DNA from: Roseateles depolymerans
GTDB lineage: Bacteria; Pseudomonadota; Gammaproteobacteria; Burkholderiales; Burkholderiaceae_C
Direction: 5' to 3'
Length of the DNA stretch: 64,000 bases
Assembly (NCBI RefSeq): GCF_003387155.1
Contig: NZ_QUMT01000002.1
Location: 191,694 to 255,693, forward strand
Under the pieces are notes generated by a model. That model worked only from the letters and a program-made list of their open reading frames with translations. It had not been told where the DNA came from and did no database searches. Below are positions 28,509-37,195 of this stretch, piece after piece. The first letter of the stretch is position 1; every line of letters starts with the position of its first letter. A program made the position numbers and the translations under genes.

Positions 28509-29210
28509 ATGGCCAACGTCGATGCAAACGAACTCGCAAAATTCAGCGAGCTGGCCCACCGCTGGTGGGATACCGAAAGTGAATTCAAACCTCTGCACCG
28601 CATCAATCCACTGCGATTGAACTGGATCGATGGCTACAGCCCGCTCGCTGGCAAACGGGTGCTGGATGTGGGCTGCGGCGGCGGTATCCTGGCGGATGCG
28701 ATGGCCCGCAAGGGCGCCCATGTGCTGGGCATCGACCTGGCGGTGAAGTCCCTGCGCGTGGCCGAGCTGCATGCGATGGAAGCTGGCACCGAGAACGTCG
28801 AGTACCAGGAGATCGCGGTCGAAGATCTGGCGGCGCAGCGTGCGGGTGAATTCGATGTGGTGACCTGCATGGAAATGCTGGAACACGTGCCGGATCCAGC
28901 CTCCGTCGTGACGTCACTGGGCAAGCTGGTGAAGCCGGGCGGCTGGGTGTTCCTGTCCACGCTGAACCGCAATGCCAAGTCCTTCCTCATGGCCATTGTG
29001 GGTGCGGAATATGTGCTGCGCCTGCTGCCGGCGGGCACCCACGAATACAACCGGTTCATCAAGCCGTCCGAGCTCGCCCAGATGTGCCGCGAGGCCGGTC
29101 TGGAGCTGCAGGGCGCCAAAGGGCTGACCTTCAACCCGCTGACGCAGCGCTACAAGCTGGGCAGCGATACCGATGTGAACTACCTGATGGCCTGCCGCCG
29201 CCCTGGGTGA
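28509..29210 (+). CDS. ubiG: Ubiquinone biosynthesis O-methyltransferase
   Basis: 233-residue SAM-dependent enzyme catalysing both O-methylations in ubiquinone synthesis. The start [20 protein letters not shown] is the ATG at 28509; it keeps the family motif FxxLAxxWWD. SAM-binding motif I is [13 protein letters not shown] (about residue 51), with post-motifs [11 protein letters not shown] and [28 protein letters not shown] is the UbiG-specific membrane/substrate segment. It stands between a terminator and gph, the usual ubiG-gph pair. Confidence 0.97.
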   Translation: MANVDANELAKFSELAHRWWDTESEFKPLHRINPLRLNWIDGYSPLAGKRVLDVGCGGGILADAMARKGAHVLGIDLAVKSLRVAELHAMEAGTENVEYQEIAVEDLAAQRAGEFDVVTCMEMLEHVPDPASVVTSLGKLVKPGGWVFLSTLNRNAKSFLMAIVGAEYVLRLLPAGTHEYNRFIKPSELAQMCREAGLELQGAKGLTFNPLTQRYKLGSDTDVNYLMACRRPG

Positions 29211-29314
29211 GCGGCGCGAGCGGTCCAGGGGTGGGGCCAGGTCATGCCGGCCCATGGTTTGAAGGGTTTTTGCCTGTCCCTTGTCCAGGGGGCGGCCTGT
29301 GTGGAGTCGATGTC

Positions 29315-30001
29315 GTGAACGGGAAAAGTCCGGCGCTGCCGGTGCGGGCGGTGCTGTTTGATCTTGACGGGACCCTGGTGGACAGTGCGCCGGACCTGGC
29401 CGGGGCGACCAACGACATGCTGGCGGTGCGCGGCCTGCCTGCCGTACCCTTCGAACGACTGCGTCCCATGGTGGGGGCGGGCGCGCGCGGCATGATGGGG
29501 GTGGCCTTCGGCATCACGCCGCAAGATGCCGCCTTCGCGGACCTGCGCACCGAATTCTTTGACCGCTATGAGGCCCGGCTGCTTCAGGATACACGGCCCT
29601 TCGACGGCGTGACGGACCTGCTGGCCGGCCTGTCCGAGGCCGGGCTGCGATGGGGCATCGTCACCAACAAGATCGAGCGCTTTGCCTTGCCGCTGGCGCG
29701 AGGCATGGGCTGGGAGGGTGTGGCGGCGGCGGTGGTCGGCGGCGACACGACGGCGCATGCCAAGCCGCATCCGGCACCGCTGCTGGAAGCGGCCCGTCGC
29801 AGCGGGGTGGCGCCGCAGCACTGTGTGTATGTCGGGGATGATGTGCGTGACATCCAGGCCGGCAAGGCCGCGGGCATGCCGACGGTCGCCGTGCGCTGGG
29901 GCTACCTGGGGCAGGGTGAGCCCATCGAGGCATGGGGTGCGGACGTCATTTTCGATCGTCCTTCAGAGCTGCTGGACTGGCTGAGCGAGAGCCGCCGCTG
30001 A
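29315..30001 (+). CDS. gph: Phosphoglycolate phosphatase (HAD family)
   Basis: 228-residue HAD phosphatase that removes 2-phosphoglycolate from oxygenase side reactions and DNA repair. Motif I is VLFDLDGTLVDSAPDL (nucleophile Asp near residue 15), motif II is the T in WGIVTNK, motif III is the Lys in AKPHPAPLL and motif IV is YVGDDVRDIQAG. The GTG at 29315, preceded by GGAG, is the only start close to motif I; the frame upstream overlaps ubiG and lacks family sequence. HAD specificity is hard to prove, but the ubiG neighbour supports gph. Confidence 0.92.
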   Translation: MNGKSPALPVRAVLFDLDGTLVDSAPDLAGATNDMLAVRGLPAVPFERLRPMVGAGARGMMGVAFGITPQDAAFADLRTEFFDRYEARLLQDTRPFDGVTDLLAGLSEAGLRWGIVTNKIERFALPLARGMGWEGVAAAVVGGDTTAHAKPHPAPLLEAARRSGVAPQHCVYVGDDVRDIQAGKAAGMPTVAVRWGYLGQGEPIEAWGADVIFDRPSELLDWLSESRR

Positions 30002-30005
30002 GCCT

Positions 30006-30026
30006 GTCCCCGTGGTCCTCGGGGAC
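30006..30026 (+). terminator. GC-rich hairpin after gph
   Basis: GTCCCCG and CGGGGAC form a perfect 7-bp stem with a 7-nt loop immediately after the gph stop. It has no T run and sits just upstream of the ssrA promoter. Confidence 0.45.
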
Positions 30027-30039
30027 GAGGGCACGGGTG

Positions 30040-30045
30040 TATACT
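30040..30045 (+). promoter_or_regulatory. Candidate -10 element of the ssrA promoter
   Basis: TATACT, a near-consensus sigma-70 -10 hexamer, lies 18 nt before the mature tmRNA 5' end. A -35 match at the usual spacing is poor and GC-rich. Confidence 0.6.
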
Positions 30046-30062
30046 GATGTCACGCTTCAAAA

Positions 30063-30436
30063 GGGGGCGACCTGGTTTCGACGTGGGTTCTGATGCGTCG
30101 CAGGGCATGCCGAGGGCCAGTATCCTCGTAAATCCACCTGGAAACAAAGTAACTGCAAACGACTCAAAGTTCGCACTCGCTGCTTAATTGCATGTGAGCC
30201 TCTCAACGGTTGGCCTATGGGCCGGGTCTGAGCCGCAAGGCAAAGACTGAGAGGTTAATTACATAGGCTGGCTTGTGTCCGGGCACCTTGGGCATGAGTG
30301 AGATCTAGGGTGCTGGCTGGTGAGGTAGCGTGCTGCTGCGCGACCTGACTGGCGAGATCCAAAACAGACAGCTACGCATGTAGAACTGTACGTGGACGGC
30401 TTGCGGACGGGGGTTCAATTCCCCCCGCCTCCACCA
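30063..30436 (+). ncRNA. ssrA: Transfer-messenger RNA (tmRNA)
   Basis: 374-nt one-piece tmRNA that rescues stalled ribosomes and tags the nascent peptide. The 5' GGGGGCG pairs with CGCCTCC before the encoded CCA end (ACCA at 30433-30436), forming the acceptor stem. The T-arm GGTTCAATTCC is intact. The tag reading frame at 30155-30187 encodes ANDSKFALAA followed by TAA, ending in the ALAA degron recognised by ClpXP; the charged Ala precedes it. Pseudoknot-like stems flank the tag frame. Position after gph, near a -10 element and before a terminator, shows an independent unit. Confidence 0.97.
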
Positions 30437-30444
30437 TTTTCAAG

Positions 30445-30480
30445 AAGGGCTCGGATGAACTCCGGGCCCTTTTATTTTTG
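30445..30480 (+). terminator. Intrinsic terminator of ssrA
   Basis: AAGGGCTCGGA pairs with TCCGGGCCCTT (one wobble), followed by TTTATTTTT. It begins 9 nt after the tmRNA CCA end. Confidence 0.9.
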
Positions 30481-30531
30481 GCGACGCGGGGCGGACCTAT
30501 CATCGGCACGCTGTTTGCTCTGCGTACCCCC

Positions 30532-31209
30532 ATGAGTGCCAGACCGCACCTTTATCGTCATTACTTCGCCTGCGAGCACTGCGACACGCTCTATCGCCGG
30601 CCGGCGCTCACCGGTCATGAAGTGGCCCGCTGCAACGTCTGCGGCGCGGTGCTGCTGCGCGCCAACCGGCTCACGCTGGACCAGTGGCTGGCCTTGACCG
30701 TGGCGGCCGCCATCACCTTCCTGATTGCCAATCTGCGCCCGGTGGTGCTGATCAACTTCCAGGGGGCGCACAACGAGGCCACCGTCTGGGGCGCGATCAT
30801 CGCGCTGGCCCAGCGGCCGACGGCCCCCATCGCGGTGCCGATGGCGCTCACCTTGATCATCGTGCCGCTGCTGCAGATTGCTGCGCTGCTCTGGGTGCTC
30901 GGCCATGCCCGGGCGGGCCAGCGGCCGCCTGCCTTCGAGCTGTTGATGCGCCTCCTGGTGGGGCTGCGTCCCTGGAGCATGGTGGAGGTTTGCCTGCTGG
31001 GCATTCTGGTGTCGATGATCAAGCTGTCCGATGTGGTGTCGGTCCAGCTGGGGGCCGGGACCTGGGCCATGGCCGTGTTGACCTTGCTGATGGCGGTCAT
31101 TGCCAGTCGCGACATGCACTGGCTCTGGGATCTGGTGGACGAGCCCGCGCTCGCCCGTGAGGAAGGACTGTCGGACGAGGGCGCCGCCATGGACGGGCGT
31201 CATGGTTGA
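30532..31209 (+). CDS. pqiA: Paraquat-inducible protein A family membrane protein (first)
   Basis: 225-residue inner-membrane protein with a cytoplasmic zinc-ribbon-like start (CEHCDTLY and CNVCGAVL, two CxxC pairs) and about four membrane helices, including WLALTVAAAITFLIANLRPV. It corresponds to one of the two PqiA domains that are joined in E. coli PqiA. PqiA proteins partner MCE-domain PqiB and lipoprotein PqiC in lipid transport across the envelope. The ATG at 30532 is the start; upstream in-frame codons lie in the ssrA terminator region. It overlaps the second pqiA by 8 nt. Confidence 0.92.
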   Translation: MSARPHLYRHYFACEHCDTLYRRPALTGHEVARCNVCGAVLLRANRLTLDQWLALTVAAAITFLIANLRPVVLINFQGAHNEATVWGAIIALAQRPTAPIAVPMALTLIIVPLLQIAALLWVLGHARAGQRPPAFELLMRLLVGLRPWSMVEVCLLGILVSMIKLSDVVSVQLGAGTWAMAVLTLLMAVIASRDMHWLWDLVDEPALAREEGLSDEGAAMDGRHG

Positions 31210-31870
31210 TTCCCCCGCAGCCTCGGGCAGCGAGCCGCATCGCCGACCGCGTGCGCATGAACTGGGCCTGATCGGCTGCCCCACCTGCGGCCAGGTGAGC
31301 CCGCGTCGCGGCATGTTCGATTCGCAGGCCTGTCCCCGCTGCGGCGCTCCCATGCATCACCGCAAGCCCAACAGCATCGTGCGCGCGTGGGCGCTGCTGA
31401 TCGCGGGGCTGATCTGCTATGTCCCTGCCAATCTCTATCCGGTGATGTTCACCCAGATGCTGGGCCAGCGCGCCGAAAGCACCATCATGAACGGCGTCAT
31501 CGAGTTCTGGCGCTCAGGCGCGTGGGACATCGCCGCCATCATCTTTATCGCCAGTGTCGCCGTGCCCTGCACCAAGTTCGTCGCGATGGCGGTGTTGCTG
31601 ATCACCACCCAGCGGCGCAGCACCTGGGCCCAGGCCGAGCGCAGCCGCCTCTACCGCTTCGTGGAGTTGATTGGCTACTGGTCGATGCTGGACGTGGTGG
31701 TGGTGGCGCTGGTGGCCGCGCTGGTGAAGTTCCGCCAGCTCAGCGACATCGAGCCGCGCATCGGCATCCTCTTCTTTGGCATGGTCGTGATCCTGACCAT
31801 GCTCTCCGCCATGAGCTTCGACCCGCGCCTGATCTGGGACGCCGAGACATCGAATGAACCCTCGCACTGA
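31202..31870 (+). CDS. pqiA: Paraquat-inducible protein A family membrane protein (second)
   Basis: 222 residues, a second PqiA-domain protein. It carries CPTCGQVS and CPRCGAPM metal-binding pairs, then RAWALLIAGLICYVPANLYP and three more membrane helices; PANLYPVMF is the recurring PqiA motif. The ATG at 31202 overlaps the preceding gene by 8 nt and the stop lies 17 nt inside pqiB, so the four pqi genes are one coupled operon. Having the two halves as separate genes is common outside the enterics. Confidence 0.92.
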   Translation: MVDSPAASGSEPHRRPRAHELGLIGCPTCGQVSPRRGMFDSQACPRCGAPMHHRKPNSIVRAWALLIAGLICYVPANLYPVMFTQMLGQRAESTIMNGVIEFWRSGAWDIAAIIFIASVAVPCTKFVAMAVLLITTQRRSTWAQAERSRLYRFVELIGYWSMLDVVVVALVAALVKFRQLSDIEPRIGILFFGMVVILTMLSAMSFDPRLIWDAETSNEPSH

Positions 31871-34016
31871 TTCCGCCTCATTGCCGCCCTCGCCGTCGCC
31901 ATCGCCGTCGTCGTCGTCGTCGTCGTCGTCGTCCGCGTCTTCCTCGCCCTCGTCGTCCGGATCCCTGCAAGCATCGCCGCAGGACCTGCCGGTGTCTGCA
32001 GGACCGGGACCCTTGCCTGGCATGCCGGGTGTGGACAGCACGTCGGATAGCCTCGGTACGCAAGGCAACACGGGTGAGCCGAGCGGCCTCGCTGGGGCCG
32101 GTGGTGCCAGGGGGGCCGACGGTACGGGTGGCCCTCGCGGCCCAAGCGGCTCCGGCGGCTCCGATGGCTCCGGCGGTGAGCCCCCCGACGTCCCCGGTGT
32201 TGGCACTCCCGCCGTGCGTCGCCGCCGCGGGGTGTCGCTGGTGTGGATCGTGCCCGCCGTGGCGGCGATCGTGGCGTTGTCCATTTTCGCGCGCAGCTGG
32301 AGCAACGAAGGGCCGGAGATCGTCATCAGCTTCCAGACTGCAGCGGGTCTCGAAGCAGGCAAGACCCCGGTCAAATACAAGGACGTGACCGTCGGCAGCG
32401 TGCGCGACATCCGCCTCAGCCCCGACCGCACCCATGTGCTGGCCACCGTGCAGCTGACCCACAGCGCCGCCAGCCTCGCCCGCACCGATTCGCGCTTCTG
32501 GGTGGTGCGGCCCCGCATCGGCGTGGGCGGGGTCTCTGGCGTGGACACCTTGCTCTCGGGCGCCTACATCGGCGTGGACACCGGCAAGTCGGAAGAGCCG
32601 CAGCACGACTTCAAAGGCCTGGAGGAGCCCCCCGCGGTGATCAACGGCATGCCGGGCAGGACCTTCATGCTGCGTGCGTCCGACCTGGGGTCGCTGGACA
32701 TCGGATCGCCCGTGTATTTCCGCCGGGTGCAGGTGGGCCGCGTGGCGACCTACAAGCTCAATGAAGCCGGCTCCGGCATCGACCTGCAGATCTTCGTCGA
32801 CGCGCCGTATGACCGCTTCGTCAACAGCAACACCCGTTTCTGGAATGCGAGCGGACTGGACATCTCGCTGGGCGCCGAAGGGCTCAAGCTCAACACCCAG
32901 TCCGTCGCGACCATCGTCGCGGGCGGCATTGCCTTCGCGACGCCGGTGGACGATGTGACGCCGCCCTCTGCATCGCGCTCCGTCTACATGCTGGCCAATG
33001 ACGAGCAGACCGCCATGGCCCGTGCCGACGGTCCGCCGCAATATGCGCGTTTCCGTTTCGAGCAGTCGCTGCGCGGCCTCACCGTGGGCGCGCCGGTGGA
33101 ATTCCTGGGGCTCAACATCGGGCGGGTGACGGCGGTGTCGCTGGACTTCGACCCGGTGCGCAAGCGCTTCCCCGCGGTGGTGAGCGCCGAGATCTTCCCG
33201 CACCGGCTCGACGCCGCCATGCAGCATGTGCCGGTGAAGGAGGGGGATCCGGAATCGGTGACCATGCAGTTCGTCAAGAACCTGGTGGAGGCAGGCCTGC
33301 GCGCGGAAGCCCGCACCAGCAACCTGCTGACGGGCCAACGCTACATCTCGCTGGAGTTCTACCCCGGCCAGCCCAAGATGACGATGGCCCTGCAGAGCCC
33401 GCTGCAGATCCCGACCATCGACAAGAAGGTGGATCAGATTCCGGAGCAGGTGGTGCACATCCTCGACAAGATCGAGAAGCTGCCGATGGAGCAGGTGGCC
33501 AACAACCTCAACAACAGCCTGCTGGAACTCAACGGCACCCTGTTGACCTTCCATCAGACGCTCAACCAGGTGAATGGCCAGGTGCTGCCGGAAGCCACCG
33601 CCACCTTCCAGCAGGCGCAGCGCACGCTCAGCGCCGTGGGCGGCGCGGTGGGAGAAGACTCGCATCTGCAGCAGGACCTGTCCGCGACGCTGCGGGAAGT
33701 GGAGCGTTCGGCGCGCTCGCTGCGGAGCCTGACCGACATGCTGTCCCGCCATCCTGAATCGCTGATCCGTGGGCGTCCGGCGGATGGGCCTTTGCCAGGG
33801 CCGGCGCAGTCGCCGTCGCAGCCCCTGCCGCAGCCCCAGCCGCAGCCGCAGCCGCAGTCCCATTCGCAATCCCAGTCCCAGTCCCAGTCCCAGTCGGGGG
33901 CCCAGTCACCGTCTCCGTCCCCGTCGGGATCCCAAAAACCATCTCCGTCGTCAGTCCCCGGGCCAGGTGCAGCGGCCCCTCGTCCCACGAATGCCCAGGA
34001 GCCCAAGCAACCATGA
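31854..34016 (+). CDS. pqiB: PqiB-like MCE-domain lipid transport protein with low-complexity ends
   Basis: 720 residues. After a 120-residue cytoplasmic head rich in Ser, Gly and Pro (including a run coded by nine GTC units at 31907-31933), there is one membrane helix (VSLVWIVPAVAAIVALSIFA). Three MCE domains follow, for example VISFQTAAGLEAGKTPVKYK, IGSPVYFRRVQVGRV and VGAPVEFLGLNIGRV. A coiled-coil region (PTIDKKVDQIPEQVVHILDK to LNQVNGQVLPEATATFQ) would build the periplasmic tube. The last 90 residues are Pro/Gln/Ser repeats. E. coli PqiB has 546 residues, so the excess is mostly low complexity. Role: periplasm-spanning phospholipid conduit, inferred from the family. Confidence 0.92.
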   Translation: MNPRTDSASLPPSPSPSPSSSSSSSSSASSSPSSSGSLQASPQDLPVSAGPGPLPGMPGVDSTSDSLGTQGNTGEPSGLAGAGGARGADGTGGPRGPSGSGGSDGSGGEPPDVPGVGTPAVRRRRGVSLVWIVPAVAAIVALSIFARSWSNEGPEIVISFQTAAGLEAGKTPVKYKDVTVGSVRDIRLSPDRTHVLATVQLTHSAASLARTDSRFWVVRPRIGVGGVSGVDTLLSGAYIGVDTGKSEEPQHDFKGLEEPPAVINGMPGRTFMLRASDLGSLDIGSPVYFRRVQVGRVATYKLNEAGSGIDLQIFVDAPYDRFVNSNTRFWNASGLDISLGAEGLKLNTQSVATIVAGGIAFATPVDDVTPPSASRSVYMLANDEQTAMARADGPPQYARFRFEQSLRGLTVGAPVEFLGLNIGRVTAVSLDFDPVRKRFPAVVSAEIFPHRLDAAMQHVPVKEGDPESVTMQFVKNLVEAGLRAEARTSNLLTGQRYISLEFYPGQPKMTMALQSPLQIPTIDKKVDQIPEQVVHILDKIEKLPMEQVANNLNNSLLELNGTLLTFHQTLNQVNGQVLPEATATFQQAQRTLSAVGGAVGEDSHLQQDLSATLREVERSARSLRSLTDMLSRHPESLIRGRPADGPLPGPAQSPSQPLPQPQPQPQPQSHSQSQSQSQSQSGAQSPSPSPSGSQKPSPSSVPGPGAAAPRPTNAQEPKQP

Positions 34017-34780
34017 TGATGTCTCTTCAACCGATGGTGCGATGCGCGGTGAACGGCGCTGGGGTGTTGGCGATGGGTGCGCTGGGTCTGCTCGCGGGCT
34101 GCGGTTCTGCACCGGTGACGACGTACTACACGCTGACGCCACCGCCGATGCAGCCAGTGGCGGCGCAGCAGCAGTCAGCGCGGCAGCAGACAGCGCCACA
34201 GCCCCAGCAGCAGCAGCAGCAGGCGCAACAGCAGCAGCCTCAGCAGCAGCAGCAGCAGCCCCAGCCGCAGCAGCCTGCTCAATCGGGCAGCCCCACCTCG
34301 CCCTGGTGGATCGACGTCATGCCCGTGGGCCTGCCCGAATCGCTGGACCAGCCGCAGATCGTCATCCGCAAGAGTGACAGCGCCGTCGTGGTGCTGGAGC
34401 AGGCACGCTGGTCGGCCCCGCTGAGCCAGGAACTGCGCAGTGCCTTGTCGTCGCAGTTGTCCCGCCAGCTGGGGACGCAGGATGTCGCCGGGCTGAGCGT
34501 GCCGGCGGGCCGCGATGTGTTGCGCATCAAGGTGCAGATGAGACGTTTCGAGGCCTGGCCGGGGCAGCAGGTGCATCTGGCCGCGGACTGGAGCCTGGCC
34601 CAGTCGTCCGACTCGCAGCGGCGTGTGAGTTGCCACACCGAGTTGACGCAGCCCGCAGGGGCCGACGTGAGCGATGTGGTGCAGGCGCAGCAGCGTCTGG
34701 TGGCGTCGCTCGCCGAGGCAGTGGCCGCCGTGGCGACGCGATGGCCGCAGGGCAGCTGCGAGGGTCGCTCGGCGCAGTAG
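34013..34780 (+). CDS. pqiC: PqiC-type outer-membrane auxiliary lipoprotein
   Basis: 255 residues of the ABC-type transport auxiliary lipoprotein family. The signal ends in the lipobox LGLLAGCGSAP, followed by TTYYTLTPPP, the family start. An inserted Gln-rich stretch of about 40 residues (34145-34280, CAG-rich) separates it from the conserved core (WWIDVMPVGLPESLDQPQIV, VVLEQARWSAPLSQELRSAL). The core ends with LVASLAEAVAA and a Trp. ATG overlaps the pqiB stop (ATGA). It should sit on the inner face of the outer membrane and dock PqiB. Confidence 0.9.
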   Translation: MMMSLQPMVRCAVNGAGVLAMGALGLLAGCGSAPVTTYYTLTPPPMQPVAAQQQSARQQTAPQPQQQQQQAQQQQPQQQQQQPQPQQPAQSGSPTSPWWIDVMPVGLPESLDQPQIVIRKSDSAVVVLEQARWSAPLSQELRSALSSQLSRQLGTQDVAGLSVPAGRDVLRIKVQMRRFEAWPGQQVHLAADWSLAQSSDSQRRVSCHTELTQPAGADVSDVVQAQQRLVASLAEAVAAVATRWPQGSCEGRSAQ

Positions 34781-34793
34781 ACGCCGCTCCTCC

Positions 34794-34823
34794 ACAGCCC
34801 GGCACCTCCCGGCGCCGGGCTGT
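34794..34823. terminator. Bidirectional hairpin between pqiC and chitinase
   Basis: ACAGCCCGGC and GCCGGGCTGT form a perfect 10-bp stem with a 10-nt loop, between the convergent stops at 34780 and 34840. It is followed by TGT rather than a long T run. Confidence 0.65.
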
Positions 34824-34839
34824 TGTCAGCACATGGCGG

Positions 34840-36447
34840 TCAAGGCAGCGCGTTCAGCGACGCCCGCACGCCGCGGGAGAACGCCAGCCCGTCATGACGG
34901 TCCCAGTTGATGGACCAGGTCATCACCCCCCGCAAGGTCGGATAGGCCACCGGCGGCTTGATGGCGCCACACTGGGTGAGCTTGGTCAGGCAGTTCAACG
35001 CCGCCGTGATGGTGGCGACACTGGCTTGGCCGCTGTTGGCCGATGAAGGCCCCGAGGGCAGCCCGAAGGCCACCTGATCCGGACGCAGTCCCCGGAACAC
35101 ATAAGGCCCGGTGCCGTTGTTGGTGGTGAAGCCCTCGATCAGCATGCGGCTGGTGGCCACAAGCATGTCGGCGCTGCCTTCGGCCAGTCCCTGCGTGGCG
35201 TAGGGCGTGTAGACGGCGCCGTTGTTGTAGTACTGGACATGCAGCACGTTCAGCTCGTTGCGCAGGCCGTCGATGATGGGCAGGTACGCGCCCCAGATGC
35301 CGCCATAGGCCACGTAGCCGCCCTGCACATACGGATGCTCCGGCGCCATCGACAGATAAAAGCCGCTGCCGATGCGGGCCTTGAGCTGCTTCACCGCCGT
35401 CACCAGATTGGTCTGCACCGCCGCCCCGGCGGTGACACCGGCGCCGCTTTCCAGGTCGATGTCGATGCCGTCAAAGCCGTAGCGACGCATGATGGCCTCG
35501 ACGCTGTTGACGAAGTTGCTCACCTGCGTGGCGTTGTTCAGCGTGACGGTGCCGTTCTGTCCGCCAAAGGACAGCACGACCTTCTTGCCCTTGGCCCGCG
35601 CCGCGGCCACATCGGCGATGAAGCGGCTCTCGCCGCCGGCGCCGCTGTCCAGGTTGAAGGCGATGTTGCCGTTGCCGGCATCGTCGGCAAAGGCCACGAC
35701 GATGACGTCATAGTCGGCCGGCACCTCGCTGATCGGGAAGGTGGGGCCGGACGGGTTGGTGAAGTTGTGCCAGTAGCCGATCAGCTGATGCGCGCCAGGG
35801 GCCGGGGCGGGACCCGGGGAAGGGGCGGGTGACGGTGAAGGCGACGGCGACGGCGACGGCGACGGTGATGGAGAGGGGGACGGCGACGGACTCGGGGACG
35901 GAGTCGGTGATGGCGTGCCGCTGTAGACCGTCCAGGGCTGTCCGGATCCGGTCGGCCCGTTGTGGGTGGACGGACGGTCCCCCTGCGTCCACCAATTGGC
36001 GCGATACAGCACGCCCCCTTCGCTGACGATGGCGCCGCCGGAGTAGGCGGTGGTGGCGCTCCAGGCGCCGTTGGGGGCGGGGGCCGGGCTCGGCGACGGT
36101 GACGGCGATGGCGACGGAGAGGGAGACGGTGACGGTGACGGAGAAGGGCTCGGCGATGGCGACGGCGACGGACTCCCGCTCGCCGGACCGATCAAGGTCC
36201 ACAACGAGGCATTGGTGGGATTCCAGCCGGTGCTGCTGTAGTCGGTCTGGTTGACGTTGGCGCGGTACAGCTGGCCGTTGTAGCTCACCACCGTGCCGGC
36301 GGTGTAGTACGTATCCGGCTTCCAGGCGGCGGTCTGTGCGGCCACCTGCATGGCGAGCGCTGCGGTGCCAAGCGCCACGATCGCGCGAATCGAGTGCATC
36401 GGGCGGCGGGACCGGCGCTGGTCGGCGCTGAGGACGGGAGCAGTCAT
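34840..36447 (-). CDS. Secreted GH18 chitinase with two carbohydrate-binding modules
   Basis: 535 residues: signal peptide (RAIVALGTAALAMQVAAQ), a CBM5/12-like module (WKPDTYYTAGTVVSYNGQLY), a long Ser-Pro linker, a second module (AYSGGAIVSEGGVLYRANWW), another Ser-Pro linker, then a GH18 barrel. The catalytic motif DGIDIDLE (about residues 324-331) has all the acidic residues required. The barrel also shows KKVVLSFGGQNG and YYNNGAVYTPYA. The linkers are coded by GACGGC/GACGGT-type hexamer repeats. It should hydrolyse chitin outside the cell. The start may be the ATG at 36447 or the second Met at 36399, which would give a shorter signal n-region. Confidence 0.95.
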   Translation of the reverse strand: MTAPVLSADQRRSRRPMHSIRAIVALGTAALAMQVAAQTAAWKPDTYYTAGTVVSYNGQLYRANVNQTDYSSTGWNPTNASLWTLIGPASGSPSPSPSPSPSPSPSPSPSPSPSPSPSPSPAPAPNGAWSATTAYSGGAIVSEGGVLYRANWWTQGDRPSTHNGPTGSGQPWTVYSGTPSPTPSPSPSPSPSPSPSPSPSPSPSPSPAPSPGPAPAPGAHQLIGYWHNFTNPSGPTFPISEVPADYDVIVVAFADDAGNGNIAFNLDSGAGGESRFIADVAAARAKGKKVVLSFGGQNGTVTLNNATQVSNFVNSVEAIMRRYGFDGIDIDLESGAGVTAGAAVQTNLVTAVKQLKARIGSGFYLSMAPEHPYVQGGYVAYGGIWGAYLPIIDGLRNELNVLHVQYYNNGAVYTPYATQGLAEGSADMLVATSRMLIEGFTTNNGTGPYVFRGLRPDQVAFGLPSGPSSANSGQASVATITAALNCLTKLTQCGAIKPPVAYPTLRGVMTWSINWDRHDGLAFSRGVRASLNALP

Positions 36448-36793
36448 GGTGAGGGATTCCCAAGGTTGAAGGACCGGGCGAGGGCGGTGTCACCCCCCGA
36501 AGACTGCGCTCGCGGGACCCCGCGGATGGCAGTCAACATCGGCGGTGGAATTCAATTGGTATTACAAAATCGCCGTTGATTGCCACCGCTGCAATACCAC
36601 TTTCGGGAAAAGTGGTCCGTTCGTCCCGAGGGGAAACCCTGGGTCGTGGTGACAAAACGTGGAGACGAGGACGGCCCACTCAGCAGGCCAGGCACGGCTC
36701 AGGCGCTGTCCTACACGCAAGTCCGCCCTCTACCTTCAGGGCAGACGCGAGCGTCTGGTTACCGTTGAGCCCAATCACCCGGAGACGACGATC
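36448..36793. promoter_or_regulatory. Chitinase upstream region with inverted repeats
   Basis: 346 nt without a gene. TGGTATT (36557-36563) and AATACCA (36593-36599) are inverted half-sites. A perfect 8-bp stem, ACCACTTT/AAAGTGGT with loop CGGGA, spans 36596-36616. The half-sites lie about 110-150 nt upstream of the chitinase start and could be operators for a carbohydrate regulator. This is inference; no regulator is identified. Confidence 0.4.
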
Positions 36794-37078
36794 ATGGACA
36801 AAGCACTCGCCCCCTTCACCAAGTCGCAAGCCGTCCACATGGCCGGCATTCCCGAGCAGGTGATCGACTCCCTGCTCGACACCGATCTGCTGGATTCCTC
36901 TTCCGGCGCGCGTTTCACCTTCCAGGATCTGGTGCTGCTGCATGCGGCGCGGCGTCTGCAGGACCAGGGGGTGTCGAGCGATCGCATCATTGCCGCGCTG
37001 GCCAATGTGCGCCGGTCGCTGGTGCCGGCTGCTTACCAGGACAGCCTTCGATTCAAGGGCGTCTCGAAGCCGCACTGA
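36794..37078 (+). CDS. Small MerR-like helix-turn-helix protein
   Basis: 94 residues. It has the layout of a MerR N-terminal domain: a first helix-turn-helix (FTKSQAVHMAGIPEQVIDSL), a wing (TDLLDSSSGARFTFQDLVLL) and helices ending RIIAALANVRRSL. It lacks a long dimerisation helix or effector domain. It aligns by eye along its whole length with residues 9-85 of the MerR/TPR protein at 50275-51243, so the two are paralogous domains. Upstream is GGAGACGACGATC, a moderate ribosome-binding site. It precedes the hybrid kinase by about 120 nt on the same strand. Target unknown. Confidence 0.75.
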   Translation: MDKALAPFTKSQAVHMAGIPEQVIDSLLDTDLLDSSSGARFTFQDLVLLHAARRLQDQGVSSDRIIAALANVRRSLVPAAYQDSLRFKGVSKPH

Positions 37079-37195
37079 CGCGAGAACCGGTTCTCCTCGC
37101 ACACTGCTGCCGTTTCCCGGCAGGGTGTGAACCACCCGTGCAGCGGACACTGCGACAATCGCGCGCCGCATTGAGTGCTAAGAGGAGCCGGATTC

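Noticed and set aside
30001-30540. tRNA gene
   Set aside because: The CCA-ended structure is the tRNA-like domain of tmRNA, with a tag reading frame.
31878-33869. A 663-codon minus-strand frame antisense to pqiB
   Set aside because: Shadow of the MCE protein, with Arg/Gly/His-rich low complexity and no motif.
35829-36190. CRISPR or minisatellite array in the chitinase
   Set aside because: The repeats are in-frame Ser-Pro codons of inter-domain linkers.
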